Of a stretch of DNA of 64,000 nt, positions 1 to 13,600 are shown piece by piece; the stretch's first letter is position 1, and each line of letters opens with the position of its first letter. The DNA lies in NCBI GenBank assembly GCA_021292105.1, contig CM037862.1:3542501-3606500 (forward strand), read 5' to 3'. Below the pieces are notes generated by a model. The model was not told where the DNA came from. It saw only the letters and a program-made list of their open reading frames with translations, and searched no databases. This stretch comes from Anadara kagoshimensis (taxonomy: Eukaryota; Mollusca; Bivalvia; Arcoida; Arcidae). The position numbers and the translations under genes were made by a program.

Positions 1-250
1 AACCAAAGATGTTAAAAGAACTTCATAGCTTGCTTATTCAAGACTAAAACTTTAGCATTTCTCCATAAAACATTGAACATTAGAAACTGTTCCTTAAGCC
101 AAACTTTGGTACAATCTATATTATGAAAGTGAAGACATAAATATTTATATGAGTCTAATATTTGATGACAACACCATAAAACAAGGTAATGCTATTTTTT
201 GACAAGAGTACACAATAAGGTGATGTTATTTCTTCCCAGTACAAACTTAC

Positions 251-312
251 ATATTCCTGTCTCCTCTGACGGTGTACTTCAGGTGACTGTGTGGGTGACA
301 ATGATTCCAGAA
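251..312 (-). CDS. orphan internal exon, minus strand
   Basis: Acceptor TTACAG and donor TAT|GTAAGT enclose 62 nt. After one carried base the frame reads LESLSPTQSPEVHRQRRQEY with no stop (phase 1 in, phase 0 out). Both splice sites are strong. It lies 3.8 kb beyond the FRMD4-type stop codon in transcript direction. It may be a tail exon of a longer FRMD4 isoform spliced from inside the 4123-4608 exon, or part of the next gene to the left. I do not recognise the peptide. Confidence 0.5.
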
Positions 313-378
313 CTGTAACATAAAACAATAGTTAATTAATTAAAGCTATATCTTTGGTATATTTTGAGTTGACATATA

Positions 379-542
379 CAGCAAAACTTGTTTATAATGA
401 CCACCTCTACATAAAGACCACTTGTCCATTCAGACACGTCTTTAAGCTCTCCATCAAAGGGAACTGCTTGATAAAGACCACCTGTCTATAAAGTCCATAT
501 TTCTTCAGTACCATGAGTGGTCTTAATATACAGGTTTTACTG
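379..542. mobile_element. TA-flanked MITE (CAGTAAAACCTGT-type ends)
   Basis: The left end (CAGCAAAACTTG then ATGACCACC) and the right end (AAGACCACT complement, then CAGGTTTTACTG) are inverted repeats. Each end is flanked by TA. The interior repeats ATAAAGACCACCTGTCTATA-like words. The size and the TA duplication suggest a Tc1/mariner-derived non-autonomous element. Confidence 0.6.
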
Positions 543-3085
543 TATACTATTCAGATAGAACAAATAAGCCAACATATAAGATCAAATTGATATCATATTG
601 ATTAAATAAAAGTAAGGAAGTTTCTGTGCTACTGAGTTTTTGTCTACTTTTTGATCAAAAGTCTCAGGCATAATACAAAACATTGTGCAAAAATGTCCCA
701 AAATGTCCATCATTTCTTAGTGTTATGATCAATGTATGAAACCCAAGTAAGACACTGATCAACATGAAAAAGGAAAGACAACACTTACAGACAAGACATG
801 CAAATTAAGACTATGTTAGCTGAGCATACAGTTTAATGAGATCCTATATATGAAACTGGAAGATGATGTAAAATCTACTAGCCACTGTGGCTTCATTATA
901 TATATTACCAGAATAATCAAGCTGACTACTTGGTATGTCATTTTGACAGATAATCAAGTATCACCAGGGGTTTCAATCTGATGAACAAATACATGTACCA
1001 TACATGTATTGCAGTTTCCGAGACCGAGATCAAGTACAGTACAGACATGTCGAAAGTTTAACACTAAGCTGACGACTTGGTGCCAAATGGGCAGCTCATA
1101 TCTGTCCCTCATTACCTCGTAACTTAACGACAGCTGCTATATGTGACTTAGAGCTTTTCAGCTACTACCTATCCATAGCTCAGTCACTCAGCAGTTGAGT
1201 TTCGACTCATTTTTGTCAGCAGTGTTAAACTTTTGACAGGTCTGTACTGTCATTAGATTGATAATCAAATATTGCCAGGGATTTTAACCTGGTGTTCAAG
1301 TATTGCCATGTTACTGAGGCTGAAAAACAAGTATTGCCATATTATTTAGGCTGATGTGTAAAAAATTGCAAGTCCCTGTTATTTGGACTGTGTAAGTTCT
1401 GACTGATGGACAAGTTTTTGTGGAGTTACTGAGTCAGATAACATGTATAAACCTATTATTTAGGCTAAAAAACAATGCAATGACAGAACTATCAGGCTAA
1501 CAAACAAGTGTTGCCTAGATGTTACGGCTAATGAACAAGTATTGTAACTTAGGATGTTGACAAGTATCGCTTATTGCTTTAGAATGTTGGCAAGTGTTGT
1601 TCCATAACCTGGAGCCTGTTCAAAAGGTATGTTTGCTTTCTCATTGGTGCACAACCTTTCAACAGTGACTGTTTGTGTAAGCCAATACAGGTGCTCACAG
1701 TCAATGTTGTAAGATTGTTTGTCACAGATACAAGGTGGTGTCCCAAAGTCATATTTTGAAGAGATGGTTTTAATAATTTCTAAAACCAGCTATTGAAAAC
1801 ATGCTTTTCTGTTTATATAATAGCCCATAGTTTTATAATCATTCTGAATGGCAAAGGAATGATAAAATTTTGTGCAGATAATCAAGTTATTTATATGGCA
1901 TTTGTAATCTAGTCAGTGTCCGTTTCCAAATCTAAGGGAGATAATCAATAAAGCATCTGGATGATTAGAATGATCCATATGCCATAGTATTGTTCTCTGC
2001 AGTTCAACAGACACAAAGTACTTGCATGAGTGTATGAGCAAGCAGACACATAATTGGACTGTGTCTGGGCTTATGTACATGGAATGTCTAGTGTACAAAA
2101 TTTATATGAAATACATTCCGCATCTGGTCATGATAGTTTTTTGCTAGCAAAACATTACAAGCTTTCAATGGTCTCATCTTGCTGACCTAATTTTCAAACT
2201 TCCTTGATATATGCATCAAGAAGTTGATGTTGAGCTTCACATTTTCTTTATTGACTCAAAACCTCATATACGTGTACAAACTTATTTTATAATTCAACAG
2301 GTCATAGGTCTTATTATGTTGCATATAGTTTGAACAACATGTTCATTATGATTAAAGGTTCTCTGTCATTTATCATGGATATAATGCCACTATATAAAAA
2401 ATTTTAAATGAACCTGATAAAATCAGTTTGTATAATAATTAGGAGGGTTATGGACCTCAAAGTTCAAAAACACCATTACTGATATGAGTTTTTTACAAAA
2501 TCTAGTGCCTGTCCCAAGACTGATTTTTTTTTTTATCTCAATATGTTTATCTTGTCTTGTTTCTTGGTTTCTGATTGTTTGTTGTGACATGCCCTTGGTT
2601 TCTTATGAAGGAGACCAGGAATCCCTGGCTATTATGAAGTACATATTTTCATCTACAAATTTCTCCTTTGACATTGTTAGGACTGGGTACTTTCAGCAGT
2701 CAGAACATTATTCCCTCAGTAACATATGGCTATAATGAACTATTAAACCATGGATTTATCTTTATAATTTGATATAAATTACACAAATTATATATTTGTA
2801 AATGAAATTTTTGGCAATGCATGTATGAACTGATCCGCAGTTTTATGTCTTGCTATAAAATGTCTCCTTAACTGTTATGTAGATGATTAGTTTCACTAAT
2901 GAATATATAACCTCTAATCCATAAAATGAAAACATCCCACATGCAGTAATAATAATAATGATAATAAAATAATAATAAATGATAAATGTATTTATATATG
3001 TATGCATCAAGTTGGAAGTTGAATTCAAAATTTAAATTTTTAAAATGACTGATGGTTAAATAAGAATATGATAAATATAGGACAT

Positions 3086-3185
3086 TAAAACTTGCTATAG
3101 TGACCACCTCTATATAAAGACCACCTGTCTATATTTCTTAGGTATAAACTGAGATCATTATATACAAGTTTTACTTTATATTAAA
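3086..3185. mobile_element. truncated copy of the same MITE
   Basis: It begins ATTAAAACTTGCTATAGTGACC, continues with CTCTATATAAAGACCACCTG and ends near ACAAGTTTTACTTTATA, the same arrangement as the copy at 379-542 with the centre shortened. A further degenerate fragment is at about 30308-30350. Confidence 0.5.
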
Positions 3186-4122
3186 CCTGGGGATGAATTT
3201 CAAAACAACTTCCAACTTTAATTATATACATATATACATACATTATAACACTGAAGCTAACACCACAGAACAGAAAAAAGGTAAAAACTAATATACTGGT
3301 ATATATATAATATTTATTAAAACAAACAGAATGACAAGGGAGATAACTCATAAAGCAGATTACATGACATATTGTGATTAATTATGAAGTGTATACATAA
3401 TGTAAGTGATGTAAGCATGCCTAATGTAATGAAAAAGCAAATATATGATGTTAAAGCTTAACCTGAAATGTTCTGATAATCAAATCATGATACAAAAATA
3501 TATAGTTATTAACTAAGGCAGTTGCTATTTCCACATATATCTGGTTATGTGAAAAATTGTAATCATTATTTCACATTAATTAACAGAAATCTAAGCCAAA
3601 ATAACAGCATTACTTTATTTTCAATGTAAACTTTTATATCAGTATACAAAAGTCAATATCCAGTTGATATATGACATCTGTCATTTAGCATTAGCTACAA
3701 CTGCATGCAAAGAAATTCTAGCCAAATAAATTGCATATCATGATTTTTTTAATTGTGCATCAAAACATTTCAAAATGACAGATTTGCAAATAAAGATATG
3801 ATATTATGCTGACAACACATGATTTAAAATAAAGCATAAATAAATGATAACAAAAGCAACATGCGTTATAAAGCACACACAACCACAAATATATATTAAT
3901 AGATATGTATCAAAACAAACTGCAACCACATGCAAAACAGTCAGCTGTCAATCACAGTCAATCATGTGACCAGTTTTATATAAGTCCCTCCCTTTTCATT
4001 CCCTTTGGCACTATTTGGAATATATAATAAATTAAGACAAGATTCACTCAGTAGCACAGTTTAACCTCCCACTTTAAGGATGACTAGATATTTCACAGTA
4101 AAAACACATGTTAACCATCATT

Positions 4123-4608
4123 TCACACTTGACTCTCGAAGGTGGCTGCTTTCTTCCCTAACTCATGACACATCTTTTCATAACGGTAATAATCCCATGA
4201 TGCACGGCTTGGCTTCGGCTCGGAATCTGTTCTATCGAGTATAGTACCTTTCTCAATCAGCGACTTAATCAAACTAGAATTCTCGGAGTTAAACACACTA
4301 GTATCATTAGTACAAAGTTCTGAGATCTCGTGGATGGATTTGTTAAGCTTACTCTTAATGGAATACCTGTCTCTAAATGACCTATATAAACGACTAGTAA
4401 TAGATGACTTTCCCCGAGGGTTGCTGATCGTGTTATCATCCTGACATATTGTCTGAGACATGTTATAATCTAAGTCATATTCATCATAATTTAATGTATC
4501 ATCAACACTGGTATTACACATACCATCATATGTTGTCAACGACTTCACAAACTCGTCTTTACCCGCCTGACGACGCATCTCGTTTAACTTCTTCTCCATC
4601 TCTTTTAA
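4123..4608 (-). CDS. FRMD4A: FRMD4-type terminal coding exon with stop
   Basis: Acceptor TTTCAG at 4609-4610 opens 161 codons and a TGA at 4123-4125. The first residues (LKEMEKKLNEMRRQAGK) continue the CUPID helix, parallel to LQEIENAINExRxxxGKKP. The rest is Asp, Asn and Ser rich and unlike the vertebrate tails. It ends in a charged stretch (YYRYEKMCHELGKKAATF, then ESQV) whose final -SQV could be a PDZ-type ligand, an inference only. The exon contains possible donors, for example G|GTAAAG near 4565, that could extend the protein through exons further left. Confidence 0.92.
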   Translation of the reverse strand, partial: LKEMEKKLNEMRRQAGKDEFVKSLTTYDGMCNTSVDDTLNYDEYDLDYNMSQTICQDDNTISNPRGKSSITSRLYRSFRDRYSIKSKLNKSIHEISELCTNDTSVFNSENSSLIKSLIEKGTILDRTDSEPKPSRASWDYYRYEKMCHELGKKAATFESQV

Positions 4609-7600
4609 CTGAAAGTACAAAATAAGAATTTCATAAATAAACACTTTATATAATATCAATTCCACTTAACACACACACAACAACACACGCACACATATTA
4701 TAATGCGGATATGGATTTTTCAAACATTTAAAAACAATATCATGTAAGCAGATTATTTTATTATAATTCAAGTAAACAGTAATACAAAGGGTAGTATATT
4801 GGTGATAAATTTTGTAGCAGTAGTTGGGGAATTGTTGCTTAACAAAACAAATATTGGTTAATTGGGTGATTTCTCTCCCAGACATCGCTCATAAGGAATA
4901 AATTATGTCATTGTATCTTAGTTGAAGTTATTTTTTTGAAGTTTGTTACAAGTTTATAACCGACAACAAAAATATAATTGAGATTCTAGCAATAACAATT
5001 CTTTTCTCTTTAGACAACTGTTTATAACAGTTATAGTTACCTTTGTTTGAGCTTTGTAAAGTGACTGGCGTCTCTGTTTACGGACATATTTACTAACAGC
5101 TTTATCCTGAGACAACTTGAGTGCTGCACTGGTAATCTGTTTCTGTAGTTCATACTCTAGCTCTAACTTGGAGAGGACATCCTCGTTCTGAAAAATAAAC
5201 AATATTAACTATTATAAACCAGACATAATTAAACCTTAAAACAGTATGTCAAGATCTATACACTACAAGTATCAAGTAGATTCTCTACTTTTCTACAATT
5301 TCTATTAACATTCATGATACAAATAAAGACCCAAAGCTAGGTTTTTACAATATAAAATTATTAATTGATAAATTTCCAAAATTTGTGAGATTATACTTTA
5401 TTTTAAGTATCTATTAAAAAATTTGCTAAAATAGATTATGTTTTTAAAGACTTTCATGGAAATAGTAGCTAATGGTGCTTATGGATCCATAGATCAATTC
5501 TTGTAATAAAGCAATTGGATTCACTCTCTCTCTCTTTCTGTGATTTATTGACATACCTCTGCTGTAGGTATTTTGGAGGACAGGGAAAATGCTGTACCCA
5601 TTCTTCTTCTGATCTGGGGTGGATTCTCGCCTGGAGCTAGAGGCATTTCTGGAGGAAGGCAACCAGTTAGTTCCTACAAATATAAATGAAAGATTCATAC
5701 ATACATGTACCAAAAAATAGGCAATCACATTAAGAAATGAGACTGAAAAATATCTTAAATGTGAAATAATATCAATAATGTAATATATATCATCAACAGA
5801 AATAAAGTCAAAAGTGTAATATGCTCTAGTTCTATGATGTCATTATATTTTATAAAAACTGGAATTATAGCCAAAGCAGTCAAAATCTCTTTGTTTTTTT
5901 TATTTAAATGGGTACATGTATTCAAATTACTCAATGCTTGACAGGTTGTATTGTAATTACAATTCAATAAACTTTTTTATTCCCATCTCTCTCTCTCTCT
6001 GTCTCTCTCTCTCTCTCTCTCAGGTCAGCCAGCAGGTATTCAGGAAATACCTGGCATTAACACTTAACCCTTCAGTAAACATTTTACTGCATTATATAGT
6101 TAACCTGTATTTATTTATATAATACTTCCTGTTCACACACCTACAAACAGGAAATACTTTACTTAATAAATACTAACCCCTTCCTTTATACATAATAACT
6201 TGAGTTCTTCCAGCTTTTTCTTCAGCGTCTCATCCAGAGCATCACGTCTGGCCTTCAATGCTTGATACATCTCTCTCTGTACTTTAACTGAATCTATGTG
6301 ATCAAAATTCACTGCAAATATAAATAAACAAAAATAAACGATTGTGATACAATAAAACATATTTTTAATTCTGAATAAATTAATTAAACAATACACTGCA
6401 TATATTTTTGTAGGGAAAAAAAGAATATTAGTAATGTGTTTAAAATTATGCGTTCTTTAAAAATTTTGGTTGTATAAATCTTGCATATAACATTGAAATT
6501 ATTTACTCTGATTACCTTTTTCACCTAAAGACTTCATTGTTACTGTTCAACTTTTTACTTTCCCTTCCTGACACTAAGAAATGGTTGACAAGAATAAATT
6601 TGAATTCCACCTTATTTTGTTATCAAAGACTATAAGACTGGTGTTTGTTTTTTCAACAATTATTTAATATAAAAATAAACATTTCACATCTGTCAGTCAT
6701 AAAGATCACAGAAGGTTTAATACAGATTTGTTTATGTGTAAACAAGCACTTGTTTGTTTATTATCAGTTATAACACAAGCTTAGTTGTCTCACATATGAA
6801 TACCATACCACATTCCTAATAATATTTTTTCTTTGAAATTCTTAGAACTATTGAATTATATGTTAAGATGGAAAAAATAACAAAGAAAATCAAAGAAATT
6901 ATTGTTTGAATTAAAAATACAATGAAATTATTAATTTTTCTTTGTTTGAAGTAAATATACAATTATCACAATTATATTATTTGTTTTGAATTAAATTATT
7001 TTTTCTAATTTATTCAGGCATAAAATTTAAATTATTTGTCAACTATTGCCCCATCATATAAAGTGAAAATTATTTATTTATTTATTTTCATTTCATTTTT
7101 TATAAACAATATATCTGATAGTACTACCTCTGTAGTTTATGTTCAGGTACCTGACATGCCATAATTATATATAATACACCACAAATTACTGTGATAACAA
7201 ATATACCACTGTCTTGTCATAAATATTTGATATTTTCTTGCAGCTACTGGCTGTAGCAAGTAAAATGACAATATACAACCCCCACCCCACCCCATCCAGG
7301 GAATATACCACAAGGAGATGGCATGACACAATATACAACCAGGTTAAACCTGAAATGACACAAGGAAATGACAATATACAACCCCCACCCCCCATCTAGG
7401 GAATATACCACAAGGAAATGGCATGACACAATATACAACCAGGTTAAACCTAAATGAGATGACACAAGAAAATGACAATATACAACCCCCACCCCCCATC
7501 TAGGGAATATACCACAAGGAGATGGCATGACACAATATACAACCAGGTTAAACCTGAAATGACACAAGAAAATGACAATATACAACATAAACCACATTAC

Positions 7601-10600
7601 TACATCACATTACCTTTAAAATAATTACTATTGTGTTTAAATATTTAAATTAGAAGTCAGTATAACTATAACCAGTTACTATCACCACCAAACATCTTGT
7701 GTATTATGTTTTAGTTTCAGATATGTTTGGGATTTATACAAATATTTCAAGTGTATTGCCCCAACCCTTTGTGAGTCAATAAACAGTCAATAAAGTTATT
7801 TTTAACTTTACTTAAGTTTAAGATCCTGTATTCAGTCATTCACAAGATTTAGGAGTACTTTTAACATGACAGTAGTCACAAGTGCATTAGTATTAAGAAA
7901 TTAGTATTTAAGAAATACTTGTTGCACCAAGTAAATGAAATAGACCAAATATTTTTCTAAGTGTTTAAGTAAACATTGATATTAATTTTTATATTAAAAT
8001 GCTAATAACCTTATATTATATTGAACTCATTGCAACTTAAAGAAAGCCAGGTTAGTCAACCTTATTAATAAATTCAATTAAAAATACAAATATCAATTAA
8101 AACCTAAATGGCATTGCAGACAGACGGACAGACAAGACAGTCAAAAAGATATGTTTCACTTTCATGGTAATCAAAAATACCTTTGATGACACAGGCAACA
8201 CCAGATTATCTCTCCTTAACATTGATAATACAAGTGTTAATCCTCGGTACTGTACAAACCAACGTCTCCTTACTACTAAACTGACAGACTTAGTAAAAAC
8301 TTATAACTTTATATGTTTAATAACACCAAATAACTTGTTAATTTGAGATAAAAATGTGTGATAAATATTGCCTTTTATCTATTATAAGTAGAGCATATTT
8401 CTCTACAATAACAGTCACAGTTTATGTCCAATAATCCATGAATTATAGATATATTTTAATAATCTATTATCAATACATATATAGCAGGTATTAATTAACT
8501 CATTAACATATAATTAAAACTTCACAGTTATGTTTTTATAGAATGAGATTGTTCACAGTTAATTTAGATTTAACCAGACATGCTGGCATCATCTCTACAT
8601 CTACATATCTTTCATGTGTACTTTTACAAAATTATTTACAGCAAATTGTTTCAATGTAATCAATTAATTTTAGTATAAACATTTTTTGCATTAATTCAAT
8701 AACTGTATTTTTCGAATCTGAAAAAAAAATATGGGAATTTGTTTAGATAAAATCATAACTTAGTTTCACAAATTTTGAGTTATCATTCTGCATAAAAATG
8801 TTAATTTACAATGAAAATACAGAATTCAATAAGTCATTTACAGACATTTAACAAAAGTATTCATATTCCAAGTCTGACTGATAAAATTTTAAAATTGTTT
8901 TCACTGATGAAGCAGAATCATTACAGATTTGTCATATTTTCATGACAAGTAAAACAGAACAAGGTTCTATTTATTTATGGTGAAAAAATGTTGTAAAGGT
9001 TTTAACTGTTTTTAGTTTTATATTCTAACAAACCCAACAAAATGGATAAAACATTTCAAACCCAACAAAATGGATAAAACAATGTGTAAAATAAGAATAA
9101 AATTAACAGAAAATGTCATCAACATAGGTACAGTTATCCAGTTTAATATTTTAAGTCATTTACAAAGGAAAGGCACCTTTAGATGTATTACCATGATTTT
9201 TTTAAAAAATAAATAAATAAATAAAAAATATTATTTAACTTAATTTATTAAAATCATTTTTAAAAAGATTTCTACTTAAAATACTTAAATTAAATTAAAT
9301 TAAATTTTGTAAATCACAAATTTGGAAATTGAAATTTAAAACACTCTATTCCAATTTTGTTCAGAGCATCCTCCCCTATCTTACCAGAAGAATCAGCAGT
9401 AGCATCCATGTCCATGGTGGTGTTCAGATCTGTGTTGGGAGACATTACACTTACATCCATCAATACGATCAGAACATTAGATCCAAAATAACTAAAATAA
9501 TGTGTAACTATAAAGTCCAAAAACCAAAACCACTGTCACTAAATTCTCAAATCTAATTAGTCCAAAATTAATTAATTAAATATTCCAAATTTCAAAACTT
9601 CCAAATTAGATATAGCACCTTCAACTCAAATTATCAATATGAGAACACAGAAAGATTCTATGTATATATATGTCTAAAAATTGTGGAGTTACTCAAGTTA
9701 TGCAAATTAACTGGACAATGACTGACCATTGGATGGAGTAGTGCTGTTAAAACAATAAGAGGAGTAGAAGTGTATACCTGTGACACCTGTGATACCATGT
9801 GATACCTTAATTAAAACATCCAGGTAGTAAATATATAAACACCTTTTATATACATATCTTGATGACCCTGGCTATAAGCTGCTGTTATATAAATATCCAC
9901 CAAGCTTGTAAAGTTTGTACACAACACTTCAATGTAACATTCTTTGTAAAATGTGGTACAAACCAAACATAGCTCTTTTTATAAACACAATCAAACAAGC
10001 TGATTAGAACATAATTACAACATAATTACACCTTTATAATAGAGGTCCCTCCCCTAATTGACCTTTTATCCCCCAATTTAAAATACAAAGGATGTTTGGG
10101 GTCATTTAACAGGTGATCTATTGTTAGTTTTAACAATCTATTAAAAATCCAATCACTTTCAATTTGACCCCTGGGGGTCACATCTATGTAACAGTCCCCC
10201 CTCTATGGTGATGAAAATATGTCTAAATCCACTTTAAATTAATTTTATCAATTCATTACATTGATATAATTACTCACACCTCCATATAATTACACAATTA
10301 GTGGTCAATTTGATGTACTAGACAACAAGACAGTGGTCATTTTGTCATCTAAGGTGTTAGTATACCTCAGAGTTAAATAATTTTACCATGGCAATTATTT
10401 TAATTTACAAGTCATTTAATAAAAGATTATTTAATATTATTTATTTCAAGAATCAGTTAATAAAAGTATTTTTTAATAATATTTACCTGTATTACAAATT
10501 AATCTTTGTTGTTATTATGTCAGGAATGTAACAAGAATAAGAGCCAATCCTGTTGATTTTGTGTAAAACAATATTGCAGGTATCTTTGTTTTACAATCTT

Positions 10601-10647
<47 letters not shown>

Positions 10648-13600
10648 TTATCAACCAAGGGGTTGGTTTTTATACTAAATTTTGTTGAAATGTTTTATAA
10701 TTTTGTGTATTTAACAAATAGTTCAAAGTTCAAATCTCTATTAAGTCAATGCATGAATTTTCTTTTGGTAAAATTAATTAATGCTAAGATTGATATTAAA
10801 CTTGAGAGAAAATAAATAGTTGAAATAGCAAGTCTTACTGCAAATGACCTTACATTTAAGATTACCAAAATTACTGCAATGGGCAGCATGGCCATGATCA
10901 TGAAAACAATGACCATGTTACAATGTGTTTCATTTCAGGATTATTTCTATCTGATGATAAAATTGAGGTAAAAAATCTTATCCTTTTTTTAATTTGATAA
11001 CTGTATTTCATACACAAAAGTCTATCCATGTAAAAAATTACTTATATTGCAAACTAAGACAATATGTAGTGACAGAAAACTGGACGCATACAGAAATTTT
11101 AGACTTTGCAATCTAAGAAAGATAACTCTTTCAGCTTTCACTAAATGGATCAATGATACTCCAGTATCTTGTATTATTTCATGCCAATTTATTTTTCAGT
11201 CATTCAAGTCCTGAAGATGTGTGATGTTTTTTCCCTTATTGGTTGATTTTTACTTCATCGCTATCACTAAACATAAATCGTTCCATCTATATAAAATACT
11301 GGTACTGTGAACAATCTATAAGTAGTATGTAGCAAACAAGTGATGTCCAGGAATGTGGATAAGCAGGGACCCAGTAACCAAAAGCCTTCAATTTTTTGTC
11401 TTGGCTCCTAGATCTGTGACTACTATAACTAAAACTATAATTGAAGCTGACTTATAACCCTGTATAGGTTTTGTCATTGGGTTACGGCCCTTCACCTATG
11501 GACTAAATTTGGCATGCAATACATCATATCATGTTGGTTTACATGTATACTAAGTCTGATCAAAATCCATCCATGGGCATATAAGATATGGAGCAGACAC
11601 TTTGTTTGTGTGAGGTACAATGATTTATCTCTTGAAGCATGCTAAGGTCCTAACCCTCCTGAAAGTTAAGGTTGATCTCTTTTAACAGTAAGAAATTAAT
11701 ACTTACAGTCAAATCTTGATGTACTAAGACTAGGTAAACTGGCTGAGCTTCCACTACGACTTATATCTGACCCTAATGACCCTGGTAAGGAAGTTGTACT
11801 TCTGGATAACTCTGCTGCTATCTCACTTACACTACGGACTGAAGGTAAACTAGCCTGAAAATATAGAATGTCACAGATAATACATATAAAACACTACGGA
11901 CTGAAAGTAAACTAGCCTGAAATTATGGAATGTCACAGATAAGGTAAAACTTGGACAACTTGAACATTGTTTGCTAAATACAGTCTATGGATTAGTAGGA
12001 AAGGAATGGAGTAACAAAGTTTTATATCACGATCAAGAATAGTTCACTTATATTGAGACAGACAGTTGAAGGGATGGTGGAGGAAACCAGAGTGCCTACA
12101 GAAAACCACTGATTTTTAGAAAATGAACTGACAAGCTTTCTTACACTAAGATCTGCCCATAATGAAGTTCAAAACCTAGGCCATGAGAGGCACTGTGATC
12201 TGTAAGCACACACTTTAATCAACTCAGCCACAGAGGTCCTCATTTCCGCTACTGAACTTCTCTGATTTTAGCCTACAAGTCATTTGCAACTTTTTATGAA
12301 TATTACAAGAGAAAAGAAGAAAAGTATAACATTGTTACAACATTATTGTTTCTAACGTTAACACAATTTTTTATGTTCTTTATTGTTATATTTACCTTGC
12401 TACTATGTTTTCTGTCCAGATAAAACTGGTGTTGAGCTACGGCCATAGACCAAATACATTTTGTTAGCTGTGGCGTGGCACCAAACCAAGCGTGAACACT
12501 AACGTTACCGGGACCAAATGTTCTTCTGCTTACTGATACCCTGTAGATAGAAATTTCACAATTTTAGGTTGAAATATTAAATTTTCTTACGATAATAGAC
12601 ATTTGTGACCTTAAATAAAGGTCAAACAAATGTTTATTTGTACGTTCAGTAAGATTTCAGTTAGGTTTACATGTATACTGAACCATAGCTTCACCATTTC
12701 AAAATCACTGACTTTTATTTCAAATTATCAAATATTGCTTACATGAAATCATTTTTAATCACAGAGATTGTTCTTGTACCTAATATTGCCAACATGCACT
12801 GATCATATGACAAAGTGTATAATCCATATTACGGTAATCTTCAACATTAGGTAAATATGATCTTAACAGGGTTCCCACTCTTTTCTTTATACAAAATTCC
12901 AGGGTTTTTCCAGGCTTTTTCATTTTTTCCACTTTTTTCAAGGTCAGGGTTTCTTGATATAACGCTAAAAACTTATAGTCTAAGTATCTTTAAAGATCAA
13001 CATGGTTTCAAATATATGTTACTTTGAAGACGTAAAAACCACGACAACATCATATTAATTCTCATAGTTTACATACACATTGATGACTTGGTCCATAATC
13101 ATAATTGTTAAAACGAAAATGAATTGGCTGTTTTCTGCGTTTGGCAATAAGGAAGTATTGTGCAAGTAAGAGTTATCTCTCTTTCCCCTTAACAGTGTAA
13201 CATATCAGCAAAATTCAAAACTTTTTTCCCGTATGTTTAAATTTTTTATGGAATTCAAGTGTTTTCCCGACAAGAATGAATAAATTGAAATTCCTAAGTT
13301 TTTCCCATTTTCAAGGATGCGTGGGAACCCTGTATGAAAAAGTTCAAACATATTTTTGCACCAATTTGTTTAACTATAGTAAATCATAGTTAATGGTATA
13401 GGGTTGATGATTCACAATTTTATTCAAATATCAAAATTATCCATAATTATGACTGGAAATCAGTTCAATCGCCAGATTATGAGTGCATGTATAACAGACA
13501 TTTTTAAACTTTTCAATTTTTTTTTATAAAATTGTAAAATAAATCCAGTTTGGAAACTAAATAATAAGCAGAGCATACAGCTGCAAGAAGCAAATGTTTA

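Larger units (their letters stand above)
1..4122. other. 3' flank and 3' UTR region of the FRMD4-type gene
   Basis: Apart from the orphan exon (251-312) and two copies of a TA-flanked MITE, this stretch is AT-rich with no convincing reading frame. The 3' UTR runs left from 4122. Minus-strand AATAAA hexamers occur near 3614-3619 and 3312-3317 and are candidate poly(A) signals; I cannot choose between them. Confidence 0.5.

Noticed and set aside
786..820. possible short exon ending at a GTAAGT near 786 (minus)
   Set aside because: Only one frame is open, the exon would be about 30 nt and no neighbour phase supports it.
7244..7597. 117-codon minus-strand frame
   Set aside because: Lies entirely within the 103-bp minisatellite and the translation repeats with the DNA unit.
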